From NCBI GenBank assembly GCA_934746785.1, contig CAKVFO010000061.1, forward strand, positions 1 through 18,958: 18,958 nt of DNA, written 5' to 3'. Both the position numbers and the translations under genes were made by a program. This stretch comes from an uncultured Clostridium sp. (GTDB lineage Bacteria > Bacillota > Clostridia > Clostridiales > Clostridiaceae). Positions 1 to 8,310 of this stretch are shown here, in pieces. The notes under the pieces are model-generated. The model was given only the letters and a program-made list of their open reading frames with translations, made no database searches and was not told the DNA's origin. Every line of letters begins with the position of its first letter. The first letter of the stretch is position 1.

Positions 1-30
1 AAACTATATTATCCCTACTCTTAAATAAGA

Positions 31-407
31 TTAACCCATTTCACAATCTTCTGATACTAATAATTTTAGTTTTTTTCGTGCTCTAAATATCCTTAATCTA
101 ACTGTATTTTCTGTTAAATTTAATTCCTTAGAAATGTCAGCTATTCTCTTCATTAAGAAAAACGTGAGATAAAAATTTCTTTATCTATCTCTTCAAAATT
201 ATTAATATTTTTAATTATTACGATTTTAGATAGCTTATTAGGTGCAAAGCTTCTCACTCCATTTTCTATTAATAAATCGTAAAGCTTTTTCATTTCCTCT
301 TTACCGTCCTTTTTGGGAGCAAAATAATAAAGTAATGATTCTGTATTTTTATCTCCTTTAGTCTTTACTATTAAATTTTCTTCTGATAATTTTAATCCAT
401 CAGTATC
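31..407 (-). pseudogene. Sigma-70 region 4 remnant (ECF-type sigma factor) joined to an unrelated upstream frame
   Basis: Translating the minus strand gives a clear C-terminal helix-turn-helix of an RNA polymerase sigma factor: an acidic run, then DKEIF, then the segment IADISKELNLTENTVRLRIF, then a basic ARKKLK tail, ending at a TAA at 31-33. The frame is broken near position 155-160. One frame ends in SRFS at a TAA (153-155) while the rest of the domain continues in another frame. One extra T in the T5 run there would join them as SRF-FLMKRIADI. Regions 2 and 3, needed for core binding and -10 recognition, are missing. Upstream, the same frame runs back to about 407, into what looks like the tail of the 392-793 reading frame. 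I infer a dead sigma-factor fragment left by deletion. The sigma identity of the C-terminal domain is fairly sure; the origin of the join is not. Confidence 0.65.
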
Positions 408-793
408 TTTCTAGAAGCTATAACTCTATAATAATCATCTAAAGAATAAATCACAATGTCACTCTTAAATAGATAAATTCTATAATAATAAGATCCTCTA
501 GCAGTCCAATAAAAAGAATAGTAGTTAGCAGCCATTCCCTTTCCTGATAGAAGTGTTGTTTTATAAACAATACTTTTTTTATCAATAGGACATTCGTTAT
601 CAAGTTTATTAAATACTAACTCTCTAATGATTTTTTTATTATTAATAATATCTTCACTTTCAGATTTACCTGTTATGTCATCTTCTACAGATAAAGGCAT
701 ATTTGAAGGAAACTTATTATATTCCTTTAAAGCCTTAGCTAAATTCTCTTTTAAATATTCTCTATCTTTATTTGATAATTCGTTCTTTCTCAT
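392..793 (-). CDS. Unrecognised protein, probably C-terminally frameshifted
   Basis: This 133-residue frame has a good ribosome site (AAGGAGAG, 7 bases before the ATG). It begins with a charged, helical, Lys/Glu-rich segment of about 35 residues. It continues with a Tyr-rich, probably beta-stranded part (about residues 90-130) that alternates aromatic and charged residues. No signal peptide or clear membrane segment is visible, and I do not recognise the family. The frame ends abruptly at 392-394. Adding a single A in the short A run near 409 joins it to a further open frame of about 80 codons that leads into the sigma remnant. The stop therefore probably reflects a frameshift rather than the native end. 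It lies downstream of the sulfate operon on the same strand but has its own leader with palindromes. Function unknown. Confidence 0.5.
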   Translation of the reverse strand: MRKNELSNKDREYLKENLAKALKEYNKFPSNMPLSVEDDITGKSESEDIINNKKIIRELVFNKLDNECPIDKKSIVYKTTLLSGKGMAANYYSFYWTARGSYYYRIYLFKSDIVIYSLDDYYRVIASRKILMD

Positions 794-840
794 AATAACT
801 CTCTCCTTTATAATTTATTTTCTATCTATTCGAAAGAACC

Positions 841-857
841 TTATGAATATTTCATAA
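841..857. promoter_or_regulatory. Perfect 7-3-7 inverted repeat upstream of the 392-793 gene
   Basis: The sequence TTATGAA-TAT-TTCATAA is a perfect palindrome about 50 bases upstream of the start codon at 793. It has the size of a dimeric repressor site. In this AT-rich DNA chance is a real alternative, and I cannot name a regulator. Confidence 0.3.
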
Positions 858-890
858 TAATTTCAAATTTTCCCCATTTTCAATTCTGCA

Positions 891-944
891 AGAGTAACAG
901 AGTAAATACTCTCGGGAGTAAAAGAGTATTTACTCCTGAGAGTA
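891..944. repeat. 24-bp imperfect tandem repeat carrying palindromic AGAGTA-N2-TACTCT units
   Basis: Two 24-base units (891-914 and 915-938) match at 18 of 24 positions, followed by a partial third unit starting AGAGTA at 939. Each full unit contains a 6-2-6 palindrome (899-912 and 923-936), so the palindromes sit 24 bases apart. The block can fold in two exclusive ways: a 13-bp perfect stem (900-912 with 923-935), or a 15-bp stem with one mismatch (908-922 with 929-943). It lies between cysN and the next minus-strand gene. No U-run follows it on the minus strand, so it is not a typical terminator. A double operator or leader switch is possible. Confidence 0.6.
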
Positions 945-1026
945 TGAAAAAAGGAAGAAAAGAAATTCAATACTGTCAATGCAGCTTAAATTTCTCTTCT
1001 CCTCATTTATATAACAATATATTATT

Positions 1027-2730
1027 TTATTTAAATACTAATTTTCTATATTTCTCAATGTCAAGCCATTCATTTAAATAATCATTTACATATTCCTTAT
1101 TCTTATCATGAATATCTTCATAACCCTTAAGCAGCTTATCTACTTCTTCCTTGGATTCAGCCTTAATTCCAAAACCTCTACCATTAACTAAAGGAACATT
1201 ATCATATTTATAAACATCAAGTTCATTAATGTCACTTACCTTACCATCTCTTATACTTACATAAACATCATCTCTAAATATAATAATATCTAAATCCTTA
1301 GGATAACTATAACTATCACCACTTAGTGGAACTTCATCACCTATAGTATAAATTTCCTTATTAATAAGTTCTTTCTCTAAAGAGAAGTCCTTTGATTCAT
1401 AATAATATTCTTCAAAGATATCATTTCTAGCATTAATACCATTGTATTGGAATCCCCCCTTTAGTGATTCTTCCTTAACACCTTCATTTTCAGTAATGAT
1501 TCCACCACCTGCAACGTCATATCCTTCAACAAGTACAAATCTACCTGTAATGTTTATATCACTAAACTTATCAAAAGCTACCTTTTCATTAGTCTTAATA
1601 ATAACTTCTGCAACATCATTTAAAGCTACTGTAGTATTAGCCTTGCTGCTATCTAAGTTAGAAGCATCAATAACTCTTACTATTTCTTCAATTTCACCTT
1701 CAACTTCTTGAGTTGTAAGTTTGATTTTATATTTCTTACCAACAGTTAGATCATTTTTACCCATCCAGAAAATATTAGCTCTAAAGCTGTTAGAAACTTC
1801 AGGTTTTTCATTTTCAAAGGCAATGATTTCTCCTCTTTTATTAAAGAATTCATCAGTCACAGTAATTCCTACAGATTGTCCTGCATAAACTTCGTCAGTC
1901 TTATCTTTTTCTACCCAGTATTCTACTGAATTAACTGTAGTCTCTTTTCCCTCTGGATAAATAGTAATCTTATCTCCAACCTTTAATTTTCCACTTTCAA
2001 TTCTACCTGCAATAATTCTTCTATTATCAAATTTATAAACATCTTGAATAGGGAATCTTAAAGCCTTATCTTCAATTCCTTTTTCCTTTTCTATTAAATC
2101 TATAGATTCAATAAGAGTATGTCCTGTATACCAAGGCATCTTATCTGAAGAGTTTAATATATTTTCACCAAAGAAAGCTGATACTGGAATATAGCTTAAT
2201 GGATGTACATTTAACTCCCCTAAGAATTCTCCCATTTCCTTTTCTATCTTATTAAATACTTCTTCTGAGTAATCAACTAAGTCCATTTTATTCACTATAA
2301 CATAAACCTTTTTAATTCCTAGTAATGAAAGGATGTAAGCATGTCTTCTTGACTGTTCTTGTACCCCCTGCTTAGCATCTACTATTAGAAGGGCTGCCTC
2401 TGCATTAGCAGCTCCTGAAATCATGTTCTTTAAGAATTCCTTATGTCCTGGTGCATCAATAATTACATAATCTCTTTTATCTGTTGAAAATTGAATTTGA
2501 GTTGTATCTATTGTAATACCTTGTTTTTGTTCTTCTTCAAAGGCATCTAAAAGATATGCATATTCAAAAGGCTTACCTGTTTCCTTTGCAATTCTCTTTA
2601 CCTTTTCAACTGCCCCTTCAGGTAATGAATGTGTATCATAAAGTAACTTACCAATTACAGTTGACTTACCATGATCAACATGTCCAACTGCTACTATATT
2701 CAAAACTTCTCTATTATTAATATCTGCCAT
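1027..2730 (-). CDS. cysN: Sulfate adenylyltransferase subunit 1 (GTPase CysN) with extra C-terminal region
   Basis: CysN is the GTPase that drives CysD to make adenylylsulfate from ATP and sulfate in the cytoplasm. The GTP-binding domain is intact, with P-loop GHVDHGKST (residues 16-24), DAPGH (92-96) and NKMD (147-150). Two elongation-factor-like beta-barrel domains follow to about residue 425. The protein is 567 residues, against about 475 for Escherichia coli CysN. The surplus of about 140 residues lies at the C terminus, is acidic and Tyr-rich, and contains no P-loop, so it is not a fused APS kinase (CysC). The ATG has a strong ribosome site (AAGGGGG) and lies 36 bases after cysD, which fits co-transcription as the last gene of the sulfate operon. 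Family assignment is sure; the role of the extension is unknown. Confidence 0.95.
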   Translation of the reverse strand: MADINNREVLNIVAVGHVDHGKSTVIGKLLYDTHSLPEGAVEKVKRIAKETGKPFEYAYLLDAFEEEQKQGITIDTTQIQFSTDKRDYVIIDAPGHKEFLKNMISGAANAEAALLIVDAKQGVQEQSRRHAYILSLLGIKKVYVIVNKMDLVDYSEEVFNKIEKEMGEFLGELNVHPLSYIPVSAFFGENILNSSDKMPWYTGHTLIESIDLIEKEKGIEDKALRFPIQDVYKFDNRRIIAGRIESGKLKVGDKITIYPEGKETTVNSVEYWVEKDKTDEVYAGQSVGITVTDEFFNKRGEIIAFENEKPEVSNSFRANIFWMGKNDLTVGKKYKIKLTTQEVEGEIEEIVRVIDASNLDSSKANTTVALNDVAEVIIKTNEKVAFDKFSDINITGRFVLVEGYDVAGGGIITENEGVKEESLKGGFQYNGINARNDIFEEYYYESKDFSLEKELINKEIYTIGDEVPLSGDSYSYPKDLDIIIFRDDVYVSIRDGKVSDINELDVYKYDNVPLVNGRGFGIKAESKEEVDKLLKGYEDIHDKNKEYVNDYLNEWLDIEKYRKLVFK

Positions 2731-2766
2731 AAACTTTGCCCCCTTAAATTATCTTCTTAATTCTTC

Positions 2767-3567
2767 TTACATATATCCATCTTTTCTTAATTTCTGCATT
2801 GCATATGCATCCTCTTGGTCTTGTGCTCTTCCTGCACGTTCACCTGTTGTAGTATGCTTTAATTCTTCAATAATCTTATCTAAGGTATCTGCATCAGATT
2901 TAATTTTGCCTGTGCAAGGTGCGCATCCTAAACTTCTATATCTCTCCCCATTTTTGGCAAAGTATAAATCAATTATAGGAATATTTTCTCTCTTAATATA
3001 TTCCCAGATATCAAGTTCATTCCATTGTAATAATGGATGGATTCTTATATGATTTCCCTTAGGGAAGTCTGTTTTAAATTGATCCCATAATTCTGGCGGC
3101 TGATTTGTATAATCCCATTCATAATCCTTATTTCTTTCACTAAACACTCTTTCCTTAGAACGTGAACCTTCTTCATCACGTCTTACACCAACTATAAGTC
3201 CATCAAAACCATACTTTTCAACTACTTGTTGTAAGCCTTCAGTCTTTAAGGCTTTACAGCACTTTAATCTTCCTTCTTGTGGTCCCATGCCACTTTTTAT
3301 AGCCTCTTCATTAGTGTGAACAATAAGGTCTAAGTTAAGTTCCTTAGCAACTCTATCTCTATACTTTATCATTTCAGGTATCTTATAAGTTGTATCTACA
3401 TGTATAAAAGGAAATGGGCAGTGTCCATAAAACGCCTTTTTAGCAAGCCATAATAAAACTGTTGAATCCTTTCCTATTGACCATAACATTCCTAGCTTAC
3501 CTATCTTCTTGTAAGCCTCTCTTAATATATAAATACTTTCTGCTTCTAATCTATCTAAATGATCCAT
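2767..3567 (-). CDS. cysD: Sulfate adenylyltransferase subunit 2 (CysD)
   Basis: CysD is the catalytic subunit that adenylylates sulfate, working with the CysN GTPase. The PP-loop motif SIGKDS lies at residues 30-35. Other family features follow: an RRDEEGSR segment, a WNELDIWEY motif and the C-terminal RSLGCAPCTG stretch. I start it at the ATG at 3567 because AAGGGGG lies 8 bases upstream. A start ten codons earlier would overlap the end of aprB and has no such site. This gives 266 residues, slightly shorter than the roughly 300 of proteobacterial CysD. The gene begins 13 bases after aprB stops, and the aprB stop codon abuts its ribosome site, implying tight translational linkage. Confidence 0.95.
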   Translation of the reverse strand: MDHLDRLEAESIYILREAYKKIGKLGMLWSIGKDSTVLLWLAKKAFYGHCPFPFIHVDTTYKIPEMIKYRDRVAKELNLDLIVHTNEEAIKSGMGPQEGRLKCCKALKTEGLQQVVEKYGFDGLIVGVRRDEEGSRSKERVFSERNKDYEWDYTNQPPELWDQFKTDFPKGNHIRIHPLLQWNELDIWEYIKRENIPIIDLYFAKNGERYRSLGCAPCTGKIKSDADTLDKIIEELKHTTTGERAGRAQDQEDAYAMQKLRKDGYM

Positions 3568-3580
3568 TTTTATATCCCCC

Positions 3581-3892
3581 TTAATATGCATTTGCATTCT
3601 TCTTATTTACATCAATTACTTTTTGCTCATTATCTTTTTCAATAATCCAATGTACTATATCTCCATCTTCTTTTACTGAAAGGGTACTTCCTCTTCCCCC
3701 CATATCAGCTCCTAAATAAAACTTAACAGCTTTGAACTTACATTCCTTAACACATGATGAGCAGCCCCAACAGTCATCAGGATATTTTATATATGCTTTT
3801 TTATCCTCTCCGATTTTAATAAGATTTCCTGGGCAAACCTCAGTACACTTCCTGCAGCCTGCACATAGATTTTTATCTATCTTAATGCTCAT
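3581..3892 (-). CDS. aprB: Adenylylsulfate reductase beta subunit (AprB-like two-cluster ferredoxin)
   Basis: This small iron-sulfur protein of 103 residues would carry electrons to the AprA flavin. It shows two complete 4Fe-4S cluster motifs, with cysteines at 10, 13, 16 and 20 (followed by Pro) and at 41, 44, 47 and 51. The second motif has CWGCSSC as in AprB-type subunits. I prefer the ATG at 3892 over the GTG three codons upstream because AAGGGTG is well spaced from it. It overlaps the end of aprA by 11 bases, which suggests translational coupling. Dissimilatory AprB is longer (about 150 residues, from memory) and wraps AprA with a C-terminal tail; here that tail is short. The physiological electron donor is not encoded nearby. 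Confidence 0.88.
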   Translation of the reverse strand: MSIKIDKNLCAGCRKCTEVCPGNLIKIGEDKKAYIKYPDDCWGCSSCVKECKFKAVKFYLGADMGGRGSTLSVKEDGDIVHWIIEKDNEQKVIDVNKKNANAY

Positions 3893-5552
3893 AAGTCTCA
3901 CCCTTTCTTACTAAATCTCTAAAGATAATTTCTAATTTATCATCAACTAATTTTGAGTTAACATATTTCAAGAACTTATTATCCTTATCTGGATAGTCAG
4001 TATTTTCACAGAAACTATGCCATCTAGTTTCCTTTCTTGCTTTAAGATGTGCAATTAAAACCTTAGATACAATTAATCTTTCTTTGATTTCATATATCTT
4101 TATAAGTTCATCCATATCCTCTGCCTTAAGATTTTCTGCTAGTACTTGTAATTCACCTATTTTTCTATCAGCTATAGTAAGTTTCTCTTCATTAAATTCA
4201 TAATTGCTGCTAATACCTCCAGCATACTTATCCATAACTGTCTGCATCGCTTCTTCTATTTCATCAATGGTATATAAGCCTTCATTTTTTCCTAAGTGCT
4301 TAATAACCTCTTTATATTTTCTATCAACTTGACTTTCATCAATTACTTGGATTTCTTTGTCCTTTATATAATCTAAAACTGACTTTGCAGCTATTTCACC
4401 TTCAACTAAAGCACCTGTTACATACTTTTGAGGACATCCCCCAGCAACATCGCCTGCTGCATATAATCCATTAATAGTAGTAGCTCTATTAGTATCAACC
4501 CAATATCCTGAAGCTGTATGACCTCCAACAACGTAAGGTTCACTTCCTTCAATTTCAACATTAAATCCAGCCGGCCCCTTGCCTTCTTCAATCCATTTTA
4601 GTGTCTGGCTTGGTGCCATATTTAAATAAGCTTTATATAAATCTTCTTCAGCTTCTTTACTTATTCCCTTAGTCTCAAGATAACATGGACCTCTTCCTTC
4701 AATATTTTCTCTCACTGTTCCATAAAGTCTTTCAGAAGTTGTATTTCCATACTTACTTCCATATTCTTCTCCTCTTGAATTAACTTGAGCTGCTCCAACG
4801 CCTTGAGCTATTGTTCCTGTAGGAGCTATAGTATCTTTACATCTTAGTGCAATAAACCTCATTTCAAAGGTAGTCATTTCAGCACCACTCTTTATTCCCA
4901 TGGCAAAACCTGCTCCAGTATTGAAGGGTGGATACCACATTTTATGTCTTGAATGCCCTGGATTATTAGGCTTATAAAGGCCAGCGGCTCCCCCTGTTGC
5001 ACATATTACAGCTTTACTTTCAAATACATATAAAATTTCTTCCTCTTCTGAAATTCCAAAAGCTCCTTTTATAGTATTATCTTCAACAATATAATCTATA
5101 ATATTTACTCTATTTAAAACTTCTACATTAGGTAATTTATTAACTGCTTCTGCAAGGATTGGCTTAATATTTTCACCATTTATTTTTATATTTCTATTAC
5201 CTCTTGTGACATACTCACCATTTTCATCCTTTAAAATTACTAAACCTAACCTTTCTAAATCTGCTGTTACCTCATTTAACTTTTCTGACATAGTAATTAA
5301 AAGATCTTCTCTTACTATTCCTTCTGCATCCTTTATTGCATAATCAACATAATCTTGTGGTTTTCTTCCCTTTACTATGTATGCATTTAAAGCATTAACC
5401 CCTGCGGCTAAACAACCGCTTCTTTTTATGTTTGCCTTTTCTACTATTAAAACTTTATCCTTTGAATTTCTACCTATAGTTAAAGCTGCATAACAGCCTG
5501 ATGTTCCCCCTCCTATTATGAAAATGTCAGTTTTTAACTTTTTTATCTGCAA
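3882..5552 (-). CDS. aprA: Adenylylsulfate reductase alpha subunit (AprA-like flavoprotein)
   Basis: AprA reduces adenylylsulfate to sulfite and AMP at an FAD. The N terminus holds the dinucleotide-binding motif IIGGGTSGCYAA (about residues 12-23). AprA-typical stretches follow, including NPGHSR, KMWYPPFNTGAG and EMRFIALRCKDTIAPTGT. The flavoprotein motif GLYAAGDVAGG is in the second half. The family is that of fumarate reductase and succinate dehydrogenase flavoproteins, but the middle segment favours APS reductase. Translation must begin at TTG (5552), five bases after AAGGGGGCGG; no ATG is near. It follows cysA by 20 bases. The layout AprBA plus CysDN plus a sulfate ABC importer matches the assimilatory cluster I recall in C. 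acetobutylicum, so sulfite is probably made for cysteine synthesis rather than respiration. Confidence 0.92.
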   Translation of the reverse strand: MQIKKLKTDIFIIGGGTSGCYAALTIGRNSKDKVLIVEKANIKRSGCLAAGVNALNAYIVKGRKPQDYVDYAIKDAEGIVREDLLITMSEKLNEVTADLERLGLVILKDENGEYVTRGNRNIKINGENIKPILAEAVNKLPNVEVLNRVNIIDYIVEDNTIKGAFGISEEEEILYVFESKAVICATGGAAGLYKPNNPGHSRHKMWYPPFNTGAGFAMGIKSGAEMTTFEMRFIALRCKDTIAPTGTIAQGVGAAQVNSRGEEYGSKYGNTTSERLYGTVRENIEGRGPCYLETKGISKEAEEDLYKAYLNMAPSQTLKWIEEGKGPAGFNVEIEGSEPYVVGGHTASGYWVDTNRATTINGLYAAGDVAGGCPQKYVTGALVEGEIAAKSVLDYIKDKEIQVIDESQVDRKYKEVIKHLGKNEGLYTIDEIEEAMQTVMDKYAGGISSNYEFNEEKLTIADRKIGELQVLAENLKAEDMDELIKIYEIKERLIVSKVLIAHLKARKETRWHSFCENTDYPDKDNKFLKYVNSKLVDDKLEIIFRDLVRKGETYEH

Positions 5553-5572
5553 AATAACCGCCCCCTTAAAAT

Positions 5573-6637
5573 CTAGATATAAACTGGCATTGGATCTATC
5601 TTCAAGCTGTTTTCTATCATTTTAGATTCATCTTTATTAAAGATATAAAGTCTGTTAACTAAAACATAAACCTCATCTCCCACATTTATAGGAGCATCAT
5701 CAAGTCCTCTATATCCATTAAGAATCAAATCTTTTACTTGAACTTCTATTTCTAAACTGCTTCCTCTAAAAGCTATTGATTTAACAATTCCTTTTTCTGA
5801 AGCAAGCTTTAATGAAATTTCATCTTCATTCTTCCCTATCTGTATAAACTCTGGCCTTATTACTGCCTTAGCATTTTCTTCATCGCCATAATCAAAACCC
5901 TTTAGCTGTTTATAATCATCAATTATTCTTGACTCTCCAATAAACTGTGCTACAAATGGTGTTTTAGGACTTTTGTAAATTTCTGCCGGAGTCCCTTTTT
6001 GTTCTATATTTCCCTTATTCATTACTATAATCTCATCTGCAACTTCAACAGCTTCATCTTGATCGTGAGTTACAAATATACTTGTAATATTAAGCTTTGT
6101 TATAATTTCTTTAAGCCAGCTTCTAAGTTCCTTTCTTATTTTAGAATCAATTGCTGCAAAGGGTTCATCTAACAATAAAAGCTTTGGTCTTGGAGCTAAT
6201 GCCCTGGCAAAAGCTACTCTTTGTCTCTGCCCTCCTGATAGCTGATGAGGATATCTATTTTCTAATCCTTTTAATCCTACAAGCTCTATAAGTTCAGTTA
6301 CTCTTTCTTTTATTTCCTTCTTATCAACCTTTTGAACTTTTAATCCAAAGGCTACATTATCGTAAATAGTCATTGATTTAAACAATGCATAATTTTGAAA
6401 TACAAACCCTATTCCTCTCTTACCTGCTTCAATATCATTTACTCTTGTACCTCCAATTAAAATGTCACCTGAATCAGGAAGTTCAAGACCTGCTATCATT
6501 CTTAAGATAGTTGTCTTTCCACTTCCACTTGGTCCTAAAAGACCTATAAGTTTTCCTTCTTCAATTTGGAAACTTATATTATTGGAAGCTTTGTAATCAC
6601 CGTAATATTTATTGATATTTTTTAATTCAACATACAT
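5573..6637 (-). CDS. cysA: Sulfate/thiosulfate ABC importer ATP-binding protein (CysA)
   Basis: This 354-residue ATPase powers sulfate uptake through CysTW at the inner face of the membrane. Walker A GPSGSGKT is at residues 35-42, signature LSGGQ at 133-137, Walker B LLLLDEP at 153-159 and the H-loop His at 191. The C-terminal 120 residues look like the regulatory TOBE-type barrel of CysA/PotA-type ATPases. Its ribosome site (AGGAAGGG) overlaps the stop codon of cysW and the ATG follows two bases after that gene, so the two are coupled. Sequence alone does not separate sulfate from molybdate or other oxyanions, but the neighbours make sulfate very likely. Confidence 0.94.
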   Translation of the reverse strand: MYVELKNINKYYGDYKASNNISFQIEEGKLIGLLGPSGSGKTTILRMIAGLELPDSGDILIGGTRVNDIEAGKRGIGFVFQNYALFKSMTIYDNVAFGLKVQKVDKKEIKERVTELIELVGLKGLENRYPHQLSGGQRQRVAFARALAPRPKLLLLDEPFAAIDSKIRKELRSWLKEIITKLNITSIFVTHDQDEAVEVADEIIVMNKGNIEQKGTPAEIYKSPKTPFVAQFIGESRIIDDYKQLKGFDYGDEENAKAVIRPEFIQIGKNEDEISLKLASEKGIVKSIAFRGSSLEIEVQVKDLILNGYRGLDDAPINVGDEVYVLVNRLYIFNKDESKMIENSLKIDPMPVYI

Positions 6638-6639
6638 AT

Positions 6640-7449
6640 CTATCCCTTCCTTTCAGTTTTCCATTCAATTAAATTTCTTAAAATAAGTATTATAACTGCA
6701 ATAATCACTAAGATTGATGCTGCTGCAAAGGCGGCTGCAAATTGATAATCATTATATAAAATTTCTACATGAAGAGGAAGTGTATTTGTCTTTCCTCCAA
6801 TATGTCCAGAAACCAAAGATACAGCTCCAAACTCTCCCATAGCTCTTGATGTACACAAGATAATCCCATATATTAATCCCCATTTTATATTAGGAAGTGT
6901 TACCTTAAAAAATATAGTAGATCCCTTAGCTCCCATCATAGCAGCTGCTTCTTCTTCATCTGTCCCTTGTGATTTCATAAGAGGTATTATTTCTTTAGAT
7001 ATATAAGGAAGCGTTACAAAAATAGTTGCTAAAACAACTCCTGTTATAGTAAAAATAATTTTTATATTAAGAGCATCTATTACACTTTCATAAATACCTT
7101 CTCTTCCAAAAGCTAATATAAACATCATACCTGCTATAATAGGTGAAACAGCAATTGGAAGATCTATAAGTGAAGTTAAAATATTTTTACCTTTAAATTT
7201 AAACTTTGTCACTAACCATGCAGAACCTAATCCAAATAGAGTATTTAAAATCACTGAAATTACTACTGCTAAAACTGTAAGCTCTATAGCTTTAATAGTT
7301 TCTTTAGTATTTATAGCATTAATATATCCCTCTAAGCCTTCCTGCAAAGCTCCTGCTATTACCGTTATTAAAGGAATAATAAGCATTAAGAATATAAATA
7401 TAAAACTTATTGAAATCATTAAATACTTTATAAATTTACTTTCTTTCAT
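6640..7449 (-). CDS. cysW: Sulfate ABC importer permease CysW
   Basis: One of the two membrane subunits that form the sulfate channel. The 269-residue protein has about six hydrophobic helices. The cytoplasmic EAA loop that contacts CysA is visible as EEAAAMMGAKGS followed by FFKVTLPNI (about residues 165-190). A GEFGAVSLVSG segment follows, typical of the CysTW family. The ATG is preceded by AGGAGTG and lies 7 bases downstream of cysT. Its pairing with a second, non-identical permease gene is the normal arrangement for sulfate importers. Confidence 0.94.
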   Translation of the reverse strand: MKESKFIKYLMISISFIFIFLMLIIPLITVIAGALQEGLEGYINAINTKETIKAIELTVLAVVISVILNTLFGLGSAWLVTKFKFKGKNILTSLIDLPIAVSPIIAGMMFILAFGREGIYESVIDALNIKIIFTITGVVLATIFVTLPYISKEIIPLMKSQGTDEEEAAAMMGAKGSTIFFKVTLPNIKWGLIYGIILCTSRAMGEFGAVSLVSGHIGGKTNTLPLHVEILYNDYQFAAAFAAASILVIIAVIILILRNLIEWKTERKG

Positions 7450-7456
7450 ATTGCCA

Positions 7457-8287
7457 TCACTCCTTTACAGTTTTATTTGTGTAATTCTCAATTAAATTAG
7501 TAAAGATTAATATTAAAAATGAAACTACAAGCATTACTAATCCTATAGCTGTTGCTCCATCATAATCATATTGTTCAAGCTTACTCCTAATTAAAATAGG
7601 AACTATTTCAGTTTTCATTGGCATATTTCCTGATATAAATACTACGCTTCCATACTCTCCTATCCCCCTGGCAAAAGCTAAACCAAAACCTGCTATTAAA
7701 GGAGAAAATATTTCAGGAAGTATAACTTTGAAAAAAGTTCTTACTCTTCCTGCCCCAAGCATTGTTGCTGCTTCTTCAAATGAATAATCAAACTCTTTTA
7801 AAACTGGCTGAATACTTCTTACTACAAATGGTATTCCTATAAAAATTAGTGCTATAGTAATTCCCACTTCAGAGAATGCTGACTTAATTCCTATGGAGTA
7901 TAGATATTTACCTATAAATCCATTTTGAGAATAAAGTGTTGTAAGAGAAATCCCTGCAACTGCTGTTGGGAGTGCAAAAGGTAAATCTATAATTCCATCT
8001 AAAAATTTCTTTAAAGGAAAATCATATCTAACAAGTACCCAGGCTAATATAACACCAAAGAATGCATTAATAAGTGCTGCTATAAATGAACATTTTATAC
8101 TTACACCAAAACTTGCCATAACTCTTGAATTTGTTACTATTTCTATGAATTTATTAATGTTAATTCCACCAGCATTTAATATTAATGCACTTAAAGGAAT
8201 TAAAACTATAAGACTCAAATATGTAATGGTTAATCCAAAGGTAAACTTGAAACCTGGAATAACTCTTTTACTTTTACTCTTACTCAT
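7457..8287 (-). CDS. cysT: Sulfate ABC importer permease CysT (CysU)
   Basis: First permease subunit of the sulfate importer, 276 residues, with a basic N-terminal tail (MSKSKSKR) and about six membrane helices. The EAA loop reads EEAATMLGAGRVRTFFKV then ILPEI (about residues 175-195), followed by the family stretch FARGIGEYGSVVFISGNMP. It starts 23 bases after sbp with a GGGGGGCATAG-type ribosome site. It pairs with CysW to form the heterodimeric channel and should dock the lipoprotein Sbp on the outside and CysA on the inside. Confidence 0.94.
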   Translation of the reverse strand: MSKSKSKRVIPGFKFTFGLTITYLSLIVLIPLSALILNAGGININKFIEIVTNSRVMASFGVSIKCSFIAALINAFFGVILAWVLVRYDFPLKKFLDGIIDLPFALPTAVAGISLTTLYSQNGFIGKYLYSIGIKSAFSEVGITIALIFIGIPFVVRSIQPVLKEFDYSFEEAATMLGAGRVRTFFKVILPEIFSPLIAGFGLAFARGIGEYGSVVFISGNMPMKTEIVPILIRSKLEQYDYDGATAIGLVMLVVSFLILIFTNLIENYTNKTVKE

Positions 8288-8310
8288 GTCTATGCCCCCC
8301 TTTTCATTTA

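Noticed and set aside
960..1020. Intrinsic terminator right after cysN
   Set aside because: Only a weak 7-bp AT stem (AGAAATT/AATTTCT) with a long loop is seen; not enough to list as a feature.
1030..1458. APS kinase (CysC) fusion at the C terminus of CysN
   Set aside because: Such fusions exist, but this region lacks a Walker A motif and any kinase-like stretch.
1442..1711. 89-codon plus-strand ORF inside cysN
   Set aside because: It is antisense to a clearly conserved gene, has no ribosome site and gives a low-complexity protein; a shadow frame.
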